From Oscillospiraceae bacterium (GTDB taxonomy: Bacteria; Bacillota; Clostridia; Oscillospirales; Acutalibacteraceae), in assembly GCA_902774035.1 (NCBI GenBank), contig CACYHA010000015.1, forward strand, positions 1-64,000: a stretch of DNA of 64,000 nucleotides, written 5' to 3'. The first letter of the stretch is position 1, and every line of letters starts with the position of its first letter. The position numbers and the translations under genes are program-made. The notes beneath the pieces were generated by a model. The model saw only the letters and a list, made by a program, of their open reading frames with translations. It did not search any database and had not been told where the DNA came from. Positions 26,450-33,274 of the stretch are shown here, piece after piece.

Positions 26450-27367
26450 TCAGCTTTTGCTAATATCCAGTAATTCAAAAATGCGGTCAATGTCCGCTTT
26501 CTCCGCAAGCCCTTCGGAAAAGGCCGTTGCGTTTCCGCATACCGTGCCGAGCCGCAGCGCGTGGGCGTAATCGTTCGATTGGATGTAGCCTGCAATGAAG
26601 CCGCCCACCATACTGTCGCCGCAGCCGACGGAGTTGACAAGTGTTCCTTTTGCGTTGCCGATTTTGTACGCTTTGCCGGTTTCGTCAATCAGCATGGCGC
26701 CGTCCTTGGAACGCGAAACGAGCACATTTCGCGCACCCATTTTCTGCAGCTTTCTTGCGTAGGTTTCAATTTCTGCGTCCGTTTTGGTTGTAACACCGAA
26801 TAGATCTCCGAGCTCGTGATGATTGGGCTTTACGAGAAACGGCTTGTATTTCAGCACGTTCAAAAGCAAGCTTCCCGTTGTGTCAACCACAAAGTTTACG
26901 CCTTTTCCGTCCAGCCTTTGCAGCATACGCTCATAGATATCCGCAGGCAGTGTGCGCGGCACGGAGCCCGCAAGCACCAGATAATCGCCGGCTTTGATTT
27001 CGTCAAGCTTTTCGAGCAGTTCTTCAATTTCGCTTTCGGAAATGTCGGGACCCTGCGCGTTGATATCCAGTTCGGTGTCCGCCTTGATTTTAACATTGAT
27101 TCTTGTGCTTCCGCTTCTCAGCCGGTTGAAATCGCAGTTGATCGCGTCGTGTTTCAGCATGCGTTCGAGTGCATCACCCGTAAAACCTGCGACAAAGCCG
27201 AGCGCCTTGTTTTCAACGCCGAGCCTTGTGAGGATCACGGATACGTTGATGCCTTTGCCGCCGTAATACAGCGTTTCCTCTTTGGAACGGTTGATGTCGT
27301 CAAAACGGAGCGTTCCGACCTTCATCACGTAATCCAGCGCCGGATTCAGGGTTACTGTGTAAATCAT
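26450..27367 (-). CDS. fruK: 1-phosphofructokinase
   Basis: 305 residues, PfkB family. MIYTVTLNPALDYVM opens the protein, YYGGKGINVSVILTRLG is the first PfkB signature, and GTLVNSVGCGDSMVGGFIAG contains the GxGD catalytic Asp. It converts fructose-1-phosphate to fructose-1,6-bisphosphate. ATG 27367 follows AAGGAGGT, and its ATGA overlaps the regulator stop, so the two are translationally coupled. Confidence 0.93.
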   Translation of the reverse strand: MIYTVTLNPALDYVMKVGTLRFDDINRSKEETLYYGGKGINVSVILTRLGVENKALGFVAGFTGDALERMLKHDAINCDFNRLRSGSTRINVKIKADTELDINAQGPDISESEIEELLEKLDEIKAGDYLVLAGSVPRTLPADIYERMLQRLDGKGVNFVVDTTGSLLLNVLKYKPFLVKPNHHELGDLFGVTTKTDAEIETYARKLQKMGARNVLVSRSKDGAMLIDETGKAYKIGNAKGTLVNSVGCGDSMVGGFIAGYIQSNDYAHALRLGTVCGNATAFSEGLAEKADIDRIFELLDISKS

Positions 27368-28116
27368 GTTGCATCCACCTCCTTGATGACGGTTTTTGAT
27401 TGGATCTCGGGATCGGTGCATCTGTCGCAGATGATGCACGACGAATCGATCGGCGCAACGGTGACGGCGGATACCTTGCCGAACTTGGAGGCGTCCGTCA
27501 GCACGTAGCTGACAAAGCTTCGTTCCATCGCCACGGCTTTGATGGTTGCTTCTTCCATGTCGGTGGTTGTGAAGCCCTGCTTTTCGGTGATGCCGTTGAT
27601 CCCGATAAATGCTTTTGAAAAGTTATACTGCTGCAGATTCGTTGCGGCAACAACGCCCGTGATCGCTTCCGTGGAGCGTTTCAGCTCGCCGCCGAGCACG
27701 GTGACACGACAGCCCTTTGCCGCAAGCTCCTGTGCGTGCGCGATGCCGTTTGTAACATACCGTGCCTTGGTGTTTGTGATCGCGCAGGCAAGCAAAAATG
27801 TTGTGGAGCCCGCGTCAATGAACACATAATCATCGTCCCGGATGAGCGAAGAAGCGTATGCGGCAATTTTTGATTTTGCAGCATAGTTGGCGTTGACCTT
27901 TTTATTGATGGTTTCCTCCCGGTTGAGAAATTCCTGCGAGAGAAGCATAGCCCCGCCGCGAACCTTGTTGATTTTACCGATTGCGGTCAGCGCTGCCAGG
28001 TCGCGCCTGATGGTGGATTCGCTTGCGCCGAAAACATCGCAAAGCTCAGAGACGGTCACGCTCCCCTTGTTACTGATGAGCTCCAGTATTTTTCCGTATC
28101 TGTCCTGTGTAAGCAT
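27364..28116 (-). CDS. fruR: DeoR/GlpR-family repressor of the fructose operon
   Basis: 250 residues. N-terminal DeoR helix-turn-helix (RYGKILELISNKGSVTVSELCDVFGASESTIRRDLAAL, about residues 6-43) and a C-terminal sugar-phosphate sensing domain (DDYVFIDAGSTTFLLA, YVTNGIAHAQEL, FIGINGI). It probably senses fructose-1-phosphate and represses its own operon, as FruR relatives do. First gene after the promoter at 28147-28175. Confidence 0.88.
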   Translation of the reverse strand: MLTQDRYGKILELISNKGSVTVSELCDVFGASESTIRRDLAALTAIGKINKVRGGAMLLSQEFLNREETINKKVNANYAAKSKIAAYASSLIRDDDYVFIDAGSTTFLLACAITNTKARYVTNGIAHAQELAAKGCRVTVLGGELKRSTEAITGVVAATNLQQYNFSKAFIGINGITEKQGFTTTDMEEATIKAVAMERSFVSYVLTDASKFGKVSAVTVAPIDSSCIICDRCTDPEIQSKTVIKEVDAT

Positions 28117-28146
28117 GCTCAGGTCACCTCTGTATCTTCTGCCCTG

Positions 28147-28175
28147 ATTATACCAAATTCAATCAAATCGGTCAA
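28147..28175 (-). promoter_or_regulatory. Promoter of the fruR-fruK-fruA-ptsH-ptsI operon
   Basis: Minus strand TTGACC (28175-28170), 17-bp spacer, TATAAT (28152-28147), about 31 bases before the fruR start. Confidence 0.82.
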
Positions 28176-28253
28176 TAGTGAGCGGTTATTTTCAGCCAAA
28201 CAGCCAAAACCGCGCAATTTTATTTGAAAAATGTTACAAATACAGCGGTTCAC

Positions 28254-28273
28254 ATGACTGAAAATGACTGAAA
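28254..28273. promoter_or_regulatory. Tandem direct repeat, candidate FruR operator
   Basis: ATGACTGAAA occurs twice back to back (28254-28263 and 28264-28273), about 100 bp upstream of the promoter. DeoR-family repressors often bind short direct repeats; assignment to FruR is inference. Confidence 0.4.
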
Positions 28274-28388
28274 CTTTCCAACCGTTCACACGACCGGTCA
28301 CGGCTTGCGGCGTAAATATGGCGTGGCGGTGTGGCGCAAAGGAAACAGTCGCCCGTGTGGCAGGTGAAACATACGGATAAAAAGTCCG

Positions 28389-28419
28389 GCAGCCGCGACC
28401 TTTTTCAGATCGCGGCTGC
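28389..28419 (-). terminator. Hairpin after the broken tnpV copy
   Basis: GCAGCCGCGA pairs with TCGCGGCTGC (10 bp). On the minus strand it is followed by CGGACTTTTTATCC, after the stop at 28427. Confidence 0.65.
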
Positions 28420-28426
28420 GTTGCTT

Positions 28427-28696
28427 TTAATAGACAATTTCTCTTATCACCAGTTCTTCCGCGCAGTGGCGGTAGTTGTTCATCAGTCCGATCCAGCGCA
28501 TGGGATCGCTCGCCTTGAGTTCCTCTGTCACACCGTCGATCTCCGCCATGCCGACGATGATCGCGTCCACGGTGCTTTGCGCATGCGCGTCCACTTCATG
28601 CAGGTTCTGCCAAAGCGACCCGTCCATCAGCATCCGGCAGTACAGCCCTTTATGATGCACCATCAGGTAGGTTATGCGCATTCTGCCGTACTTACT
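28427..28696 (-). pseudogene. tnpV: Truncated TnpV gene
   Basis: The frame reads SKYGRMRITYLMVHHKGLY through VDAIIVGMAEIDGVTEEL to IGLMNNYRHCAEELVIREIVY, clearly homologous to the TnpV at 2080-2514, but its N-terminal third is missing. The upstream edge runs straight into an IS3-type transposase end (28693), so the element was broken there. The ATG at 28681 is internal to the family, not a true start. Confidence 0.75.
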
Positions 28697-28776
28697 ACAA
28701 TAATCGCAGAATCAAGCTAAAACTAAATGGCCTGACACCTGCTCAACACAGATCTCAAGCCATTTTAGCTGCTTAA
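28693..28776 (+). pseudogene. C-terminal fragment of an IS3-family transposase
   Basis: 27 codons ending in TAA read YYNNRRIKLKLNGLTPAQHR and then SQAILAA, the standard IS150/IS3 OrfB C-terminus (YYNxxRI...LxGLTPxQ). It is followed by an IS right end at 28810-28834. The rest of the transposase is gone. Confidence 0.8.
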
Positions 28777-28809
28777 TATTCAGTTTTAACAAAGTTCCTA
28801 TTTAAACTT

Positions 28810-28862
28810 TGTCCAACTTTTTGGGGTCAGTTCAAAATGAACTGCACCAAATTGTACGGACA
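28810..28862. mobile_element. Abutted IS3-type terminal repeats (right end, 3 bp, left end)
   Basis: The right end runs 28810-28834 (TGTCCAACTTTTTGGGG then TCAGTTCA). After AAA, a left-end-like repeat begins (28838-28862, TGAACTGCACCAAATTG then TACGGACA). Compared as inverted repeats they agree at 16 of 25 positions, with identical outer 7 and inner 5 bases. This is the layout of an IS3 circle junction or a tandem copy. Confidence 0.6.
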
Positions 28863-28886
28863 GTACAAAAACAGCCTAAATGGTAG

Positions 28887-29471
28887 GGCGGCTCCGCCGC
28901 CATCAACGCGGCCTCTGTCGGCAAGTATGAAAATGCGGCGCTGTATAAATCCATCTGCACCATCAGCGCGCCGCACAACGAATTGGCGGCTTCCCCGCTG
29001 CAGAACACGCCCTACGACGCTTCCGACGTGCAGGTTCCGGCGTTCCTGATCGGCGGTACAGGCGTTTTTGACGCGGGAACCAAAACCGCAAGCGGCATCA
29101 GCCCGCTCGGCATGGCGCTGATCGCCAATATGCAGGCAATCAACAATGACACCGTGATCATCGGTCGTATCAGGAACTCCGACCACGGCGATACGCAGCC
29201 GAAAAGTCTTGCCTATGTGACGGCATGGTTTTCCTATACGCTGCTCGGCGACGGATTTGCCGCAGGCGCGTTTGCGGAAGACGATGCGGAGATTTTTCGC
29301 AACGACAGCTGGCAGGACGTGTATAACAAACATTCCGACGATCTGCCGGAGGATCCCGATCCCTACGATCCCGACGCCGCAAACGACAACATCCTCACAC
29401 GTATTATCAACGCGACAAAAGCCTTGTTTTCAAAAATCAAAGATTTTTTCAGCGGGCTTTTCAGAGGATAA
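28887..29471 (+). pseudogene. 5'-truncated alpha/beta hydrolase
   Basis: About 194 codons are open. The fragment begins at GGSAAINAASVGKYE, which looks like the nucleophile elbow (GxSxx), and continues with SICTISAPHNE, VQVPAFLIGGTGVFDAG and a probable late His in RNSDHGD. The N-terminal half expected for such an enzyme is absent, and an in-frame TAG precedes the fragment right at the IS junction. An amphipathic basic tail (TKALFSKIKDFFSGLFRG) closes it, like other secreted proteins here. Probably an exported hydrolase destroyed by IS3 insertion or deletion. Confidence 0.65.
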
Positions 29472-29613
29472 CAAACTATATTCAGAGGATAACGAACGAT
29501 AAAAGAGGGGCTGCTTTCCGGCAATCCCTCTTTCAATTATTCCGGAAAAATATGCGGAGTCGTTGATTTCTTACGGTTTTTATCCCGGCATAAGAAAAAC
29601 CATCGGCTTTGTT

Positions 29614-29657
29614 ATTGACATAAGTCAGATATTGTACTATAATTGACATAAGTCAGA
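29614..29657. promoter_or_regulatory. Paired 16-bp direct repeats over the DUF134 promoter
   Basis: ATTGACATAAGTCAGA occurs perfectly at 29614-29629 and 29642-29657, 28 bp apart. Each contains the dyad TGAC-ATAA-GTCA. The first covers the -35 box and the second lies over and after the -10 box, an ideal repressor arrangement. Confidence 0.75.
29615..29643 (+). promoter_or_regulatory. Consensus promoter of the DUF134 operon
   Basis: TTGACA (29615-29620), 17-bp spacer, TATAAT (29638-29643), with the -35 box inside the direct repeat described at 29614. Confidence 0.85.
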
Positions 29658-29671
29658 AAGGGGATGCGGAT

Positions 29672-30415
29672 ATGCCGAGGCCTCAGAAATCACGCCGTAT
29701 CTGCTGCTATCCGGATTACTGGAGCTTTGCGCCCGATCAGGACAAGGCAAACGATACGGTCACCATGTCGCTCGACGAGTTTGAAGCGATACGTCTGATC
29801 GACTATCTGGGAAAAACACAGGAGCAGTGCGCCGCCGAAATGAACGTGGCGAGAACGACTGTCACTTCCATATACGACGGCGCAAGGAAAAAGCTGTCGC
29901 AGGCGTTGGTCGACGGCAGCCGCATCGTCATTTCAGGCGGAAACTATACGCTTGATAACACGGTCTCCGCGGAGATCGCAAGGAAAGGAAACGGTATTAT
30001 GAGAATCGCAGTGACTTATGAAAACGGGCAGATATTCCAGCACTTCGGCAAAACGGAGCAGTTCAAGCTCTATGACACGGCGGACGGAAAAGTGATCAAC
30101 GCGCAGGTCGTCGGGACCAACGGCGCGGGACACGGCGCGCTTGCCGGATTTCTCAAAAACGCGCAGGCGGACGTATTGATCTGCGGCGGGATCGGCGGCG
30201 GCGCCCAAATGGCTTTGCGGGAGGCGGGCATCACGCTCTACGGCGGCAATACGGGCGGCGCCGATGAGGCGGTCAAGGCTTTTCTTGCACAGACACTTGT
30301 GCAGAACGAAAACCCCACCTGTGACCACCACGGTCATGAGCACGGCGAAGACCATTCCTGCGGCAGCCTCGGCGAAGACCGTTCCTGCGGCAGCCACGGC
30401 TGCGGTAAACGCTGA
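29672..30415 (+). CDS. DUF134 DNA-binding / NifX-type metal-cofactor-binding fusion
   Basis: 247 residues. The N-terminal DUF134 helix-turn-helix (PRPQKSRRI at the start, SLDEFEAIRLIDYLGKTQEQCAAEMNVARTTV, about 30-70) is joined to a dinitrogenase iron-molybdenum cofactor-binding (NifX/NifB-C) domain (RIAVTYENGQIFQHFGKTEQFKLYD and ADVLICGGIGGGAQMAL, about 111-215). The tail is rich in Cys and His (CDHHGHEHGEDHSCGS) and may bind metal. AAAGGGG precedes ATG 29672. It probably senses a metal or redox cofactor and controls its own operon through the paired repeats; this is inference from layout. The stop overlaps the next start (TGATG). Confidence 0.85.
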   Translation: MPRPQKSRRICCYPDYWSFAPDQDKANDTVTMSLDEFEAIRLIDYLGKTQEQCAAEMNVARTTVTSIYDGARKKLSQALVDGSRIVISGGNYTLDNTVSAEIARKGNGIMRIAVTYENGQIFQHFGKTEQFKLYDTADGKVINAQVVGTNGAGHGALAGFLKNAQADVLICGGIGGGAQMALREAGITLYGGNTGGADEAVKAFLAQTLVQNENPTCDHHGHEHGEDHSCGSLGEDRSCGSHGCGKR

Positions 30416-30888
30416 TGAAATACGATCATGCTGAAAGGGCCGTCTCGCTTTTCACGCAGGGGTACAATTGCGCACAGTCAGTCTTCGTTGCTTTTTCTGA
30501 CGTGACAGGCATGGAAGAGGCGCTTGCGGCAAGGCTTTCATCCTCATTCGGCGGCGGTATGGGGCGTCTGCGGGAAGTCTGCGGAACCTGTTCCGCCATG
30601 TTCATGGCGGCAGGCATACTCTACGGAGAGGGAACCCAAAACGATCACACCGTAAAAACAGAGCATTACAAGCGTATCCAATATCTTGCGGAGGAATTCC
30701 GCAAGCGTCATGAGACGATCGTCTGCCGCGACCTGCTGAAAGGGCTGGCCGTCACGAGCACGCCGACGCCCGAAATACGGACGGAACAATACTACAAGGT
30801 GCGCCCCTGCGTCAAATTCGTCAGGACGGCTGCGGAGATCCTTGACCGCTATCTTGAGGAGCATCCGCCAGGAGGGATCGGCGTATGA
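30415..30888 (+). CDS. C_GCAxxG_C_C family putative redox-active protein
   Basis: 157 residues with the family pattern: GYNCAQSVFVAF, FGGGMGRLREVCGTCSAMFMA, then Cys residues at VCRDLL and RPCVKFV. The conserved Cys may bind a metal cluster or do disulfide chemistry; no activity is established for the family. Start and stop both overlap neighbours (TGATG and ATGA), so all three genes of this operon are translationally coupled. Confidence 0.87.
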   Translation: MKYDHAERAVSLFTQGYNCAQSVFVAFSDVTGMEEALAARLSSSFGGGMGRLREVCGTCSAMFMAAGILYGEGTQNDHTVKTEHYKRIQYLAEEFRKRHETIVCRDLLKGLAVTSTPTPEIRTEQYYKVRPCVKFVRTAAEILDRYLEEHPPGGIGV

Positions 30889-31694
30889 AGATCGTCACCC
30901 TTGTAGAAAACACCTGCGGTGCCGAAAACTGTATCGCGGAGCATGGACTCAGCATTTATATCGAGACCGAAAAGCACCGGCTCCTGCTTGATACGGGACA
31001 GACGGATGCGGTTGTCAGAAACGCCGAAGTGCTCGGCATTGATCTGCGGGCAGTCGATACGGTCATCCTCAGCCACGGGCATTACGACCACGCGGGCGGC
31101 GTCCTGCCGTTTTCAAGGCTGAACAGCTCCGCCCAGATCATTATGCAGCGCTCAGCCGCAGAGCCGCATTATAATGGCGAGCGCTATATCGGTATCGATA
31201 CGGCTATTCTGCGTCTGCCGAACGTTCGGCTGACGGACGGCGATCTGAAAATAGACGACGAGCTGTTTCTGTTCGGCAACGTCACGGGCAGGCGTTGCTA
31301 TCCGCAGGGAAACGGAAAGCTGTCCCGCCTGGAAAACGGCGAAAAGGTCTGCGACGATTTCCGCCACGAGCAATGCCTTGTTATTACGCAAAACGATAAA
31401 CACTGGCTGCTGTCGGGCTGCGCGCATAACGGCATCCTCAATATCCTCGACAGGTACCGCGAGCTGTTCGACAGCCATCCCGACTACGTCCTCACGGGCT
31501 TTCACATGATGAAGCGCGAGGGCGAGTATACCGCGGAAGAAAAAGCCGTCATCATTCAAACAGCACAGGAGCTTTCACGGCTTGATACGGTGTTTTACAG
31601 CGGCCACTGCACAGGCGCTCCTGCGTTTGCGCTGATGAAGGAGATCATGGGGGATAAGCTCATTGCCCTGCACAGCGGCGAAACAGTTATATAA
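30885..31694 (+). CDS. MBL-fold metallo-hydrolase
   Basis: 269 residues, metallo-beta-lactamase fold: LLLDTGQTDAVVRNA, then SHGHYDHAGG (HxHxDH metal site), HEQCLVITQ, a His in SGCAHNGILN, and YSGHCTG near the C-terminus. This layout matches the 7,8-dihydropterin-6-methyl-4-aminobenzene-phosphate-synthase-like group, often found with DUF134/NifX genes. Cytoplasmic, no signal peptide. The true reaction is unknown. A strong terminator follows. Confidence 0.85.
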   Translation: MKIVTLVENTCGAENCIAEHGLSIYIETEKHRLLLDTGQTDAVVRNAEVLGIDLRAVDTVILSHGHYDHAGGVLPFSRLNSSAQIIMQRSAAEPHYNGERYIGIDTAILRLPNVRLTDGDLKIDDELFLFGNVTGRRCYPQGNGKLSRLENGEKVCDDFRHEQCLVITQNDKHWLLSGCAHNGILNILDRYRELFDSHPDYVLTGFHMMKREGEYTAEEKAVIIQTAQELSRLDTVFYSGHCTGAPAFALMKEIMGDKLIALHSGETVI

Positions 31695-31699
31695 AAAAT

Positions 31700-31727
31700 C
31701 CGTGAGCGATAAACTCACGGTTTTTTA
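31700..31727 (+). terminator. Rho-independent terminator of the DUF134 operon
   Basis: CCGTGAG (31700-31706), 7-base loop, CTCACGG (31714-31720), then TTTTTTAT. Confidence 0.9.
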
Positions 31728-31932
31728 TAACAAGAAATAAAACCTGTTTAATGAATCATGCGTTTGATGGGCTGTTCTCACTTACAAACTGGCCAATAGA
31801 CTAATATCGGAAAAATGGATGCGATTGAATCCCCAATTCCAGCAATCGGAACCTTTGATGATACTTTTTAGCATTAAGAACTGTATTTCGGACCATAAAA
31901 TGATTTTGTCGAACATTTTTTCGAAACTTCTA

Positions 31933-31961
31933 TTGACAAGAATGAAAGACCTAATTATAAT
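31933..31961 (+). promoter_or_regulatory. Consensus promoter for the candidate small RNA
   Basis: TTGACA (31933-31938), exactly 17 bp, TATAAT (31956-31961), with no start codon and ribosome site behind it. Confidence 0.85.
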
Positions 31962-31967
31962 AATACT

Positions 31968-32123
31968 TGTGAGCAATCACAAAACAATCTAATATTCATT
32001 CTCGTTTGCACGTACCGAGCAACGGGTCCGTGAGTTGAAAAGCTCAGCGAGTCACCAAATGGCCGGACATGTATAACCCCAAGGGAGTAATCTGCCCTGA
32101 AGGTTAGCATGTCCGGTTTTTTG
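31968..32123 (+). ncRNA. Candidate structured small RNA, about 155 nt
   Basis: Starts about 7 bases after a perfect -10 box and ends at a strong terminator stem: CCGGACATG (32064-32072) with CATGTCCGG (32109-32117), then TTTTTT. The stem continues inward through TATAACC/GGTTAG and AGGG/CCCT. The 5' half can fold into CACG-CCG...CGG-CGTG and GAG...CTC hairpins. I cannot match it to a known family; the riboswitch classes I compared do not fit. Confidence 0.6.
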
Positions 32124-32172
32124 TTATTTCTAAAAGTATTTCAGAAAAAGCCTTGAAAAAATGCCCCGTTTT

Positions 32173-32368
32173 GTTCTTATCTTTGGAAGGCGTTTTCCAG
32201 TTCATAAAAATTTAACAACTTCAAAGGGAAAAACAGGTTAATTTTTGGGCCCTTTTTGTCCTTATATATGGAAGGTCTTTTTCCTTCACAAAAAAATTGA
32301 ATAATTTTTCTGAAAAAGGTTAACAAAACAGCCGTTATTGTCCTGATTAGTAGGAGGTGTTTTTCTCC
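32173..32368 (+). repeat. Three degenerate repeats with about 84-bp period
   Basis: Copies begin at 32173 (GTTCTTATCTTTGGAAGG), 32258 (GTCCTTATATATGGAAGG) and 32340 (GTCCTGATTAGTAGGAGG). Each continues into a T-rich strand ending in TTCC or CTCC that can pair with GGAA/GGAG, so each makes a small hairpin. Spacer segments share AAAAGGTTAA-like motifs. Confidence 0.6.
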
Positions 32369-32529
32369 GGCCAGTAAAAAATCAAAAACCCATCAAAAAA
32401 TCTTTGAAAAAAACACAAAAATGTCCAATGAGAAAGTGAGGGGACTTTTCAAAACTACTTATAAAAACCCTGAAAAAGTGTCTATAGGTGAGGGGCAAAA
32501 CAAACCTCACATGAACCTTGACAACTGAA

Positions 32530-32800
32530 TATCAAAAGCCTGCGTACATTCCTTGTATGCCGAGCCCGCACAGCGGTACGCCGAGACAACACCGAAATGG
32601 AGTTTCCGTTTCCGAGAAAGGTGTATAGCGAGAATCCCGGCTGTGAAGATCGGAGTTGCACCCGATCCGGCGACGACCCATGCAAGGCACAATGATACTT
32701 CAATCGAGCGTCCGGCGCGAAAGGCGGGAGGGTGAAATTCCCATGGAGACGGTGCAGCCGTCCGCGCAGGCTTTTACTAAAATCGCAGACAAACCCGATG
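32530..32800 (+). other. Structured, GC-richer non-coding block
   Basis: Several local stems can be drawn: CCGC-aca-GCGG, GATCGG...CCGATC, GGGA...TCCC and GACGG-tgcag-CCGTC, in a segment with no good reading frame and no ribosome site. The density of stems suggests a folded RNA or leader, but I cannot name a family. Confidence 0.35.
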
Positions 32801-32953
32801 ATTGAATACAAATCACCCAAACGACCCGTGCATCGTCCGCCGCAATCCTATTCGATAACGGTACAAAAACACGGGGCAAGGGCCGATGAAAAAAGCCGAA
32901 AATCGGGGGTCTCTCCAAAACTAAAAAATTTGTAAAGGAGTGAAAACAGCCTT

Positions 32954-33253
32954 ATGTCACGGGCCGAAAAAGAAACCACAATCAGTTACGTCCACGGAGA
33001 CGATGAGATCCACATCCGCAGCTGGGACAAGCATCTGAATGCAGCGATCCGCAAACTGAAAGCCGACGAGCCGGAAACAGTTTGGATCATGGAAACCGAC
33101 GAACCCGGCTTCCTGTGGGCAGCAGTCAAATGCGGTCACCTGACCTTCCGCACTGTCCGTACACCGAGCGACCGAAGCCGCGCGGAAATGTCCGAAGCCG
33201 GCAAGCAGCACACCGGCAATCTGAAACACCAAAAACAAAAAGCGCCGCCGTAG
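32954..33253 (+). CDS. Conserved hypothetical protein of Firmicutes conjugative elements
   Basis: 99 residues, beginning SRAEKETTISYVHGDDEIHIRSWD and ending with LTFRTVRTPSDRSRAEMSEAGK. This resembles a short protein very common in Clostridia conjugative elements (start SREEQETxI, later xLTFRxxxxxxxLxEEqR). Its function is unknown. AAAGGAG lies 13 bases upstream of ATG 32954, a little far. The flanking non-coding RNA-like region supports a mobile-element context. Confidence 0.6.
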   Translation: MSRAEKETTISYVHGDDEIHIRSWDKHLNAAIRKLKADEPETVWIMETDEPGFLWAAVKCGHLTFRTVRTPSDRSRAEMSEAGKQHTGNLKHQKQKAPP

Positions 33254-33274
33254 CGACGCGATTTGTGTTGATGA

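Larger units (their letters stand above)
31728..32953. other. 1.2-kb non-coding accessory region
   Basis: No credible protein gene lies here. It contains a perfect promoter and candidate small RNA (31933-32123), an AT-rich array of three degenerate repeats (32173-32368), a small hairpin GTGAGG...CCTCAC near 32488-32511, and a GC-richer, hairpin-rich block (about 32530-32800). It precedes a gene family typical of conjugative elements, so it may be the non-coding end of such an element. Confidence 0.6.

Noticed and set aside
31782-31976. 64-codon minus-strand frame near the small RNA promoter
   Set aside because: AT-rich chance frame with no ribosome site; overlaps the -35/-10 region.
31968-32123. 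Assignment of the candidate RNA to GEMM, ZTP, TPP, yybP or SRP RNA
   Set aside because: The conserved core sequences of those families are not present; left as unassigned.
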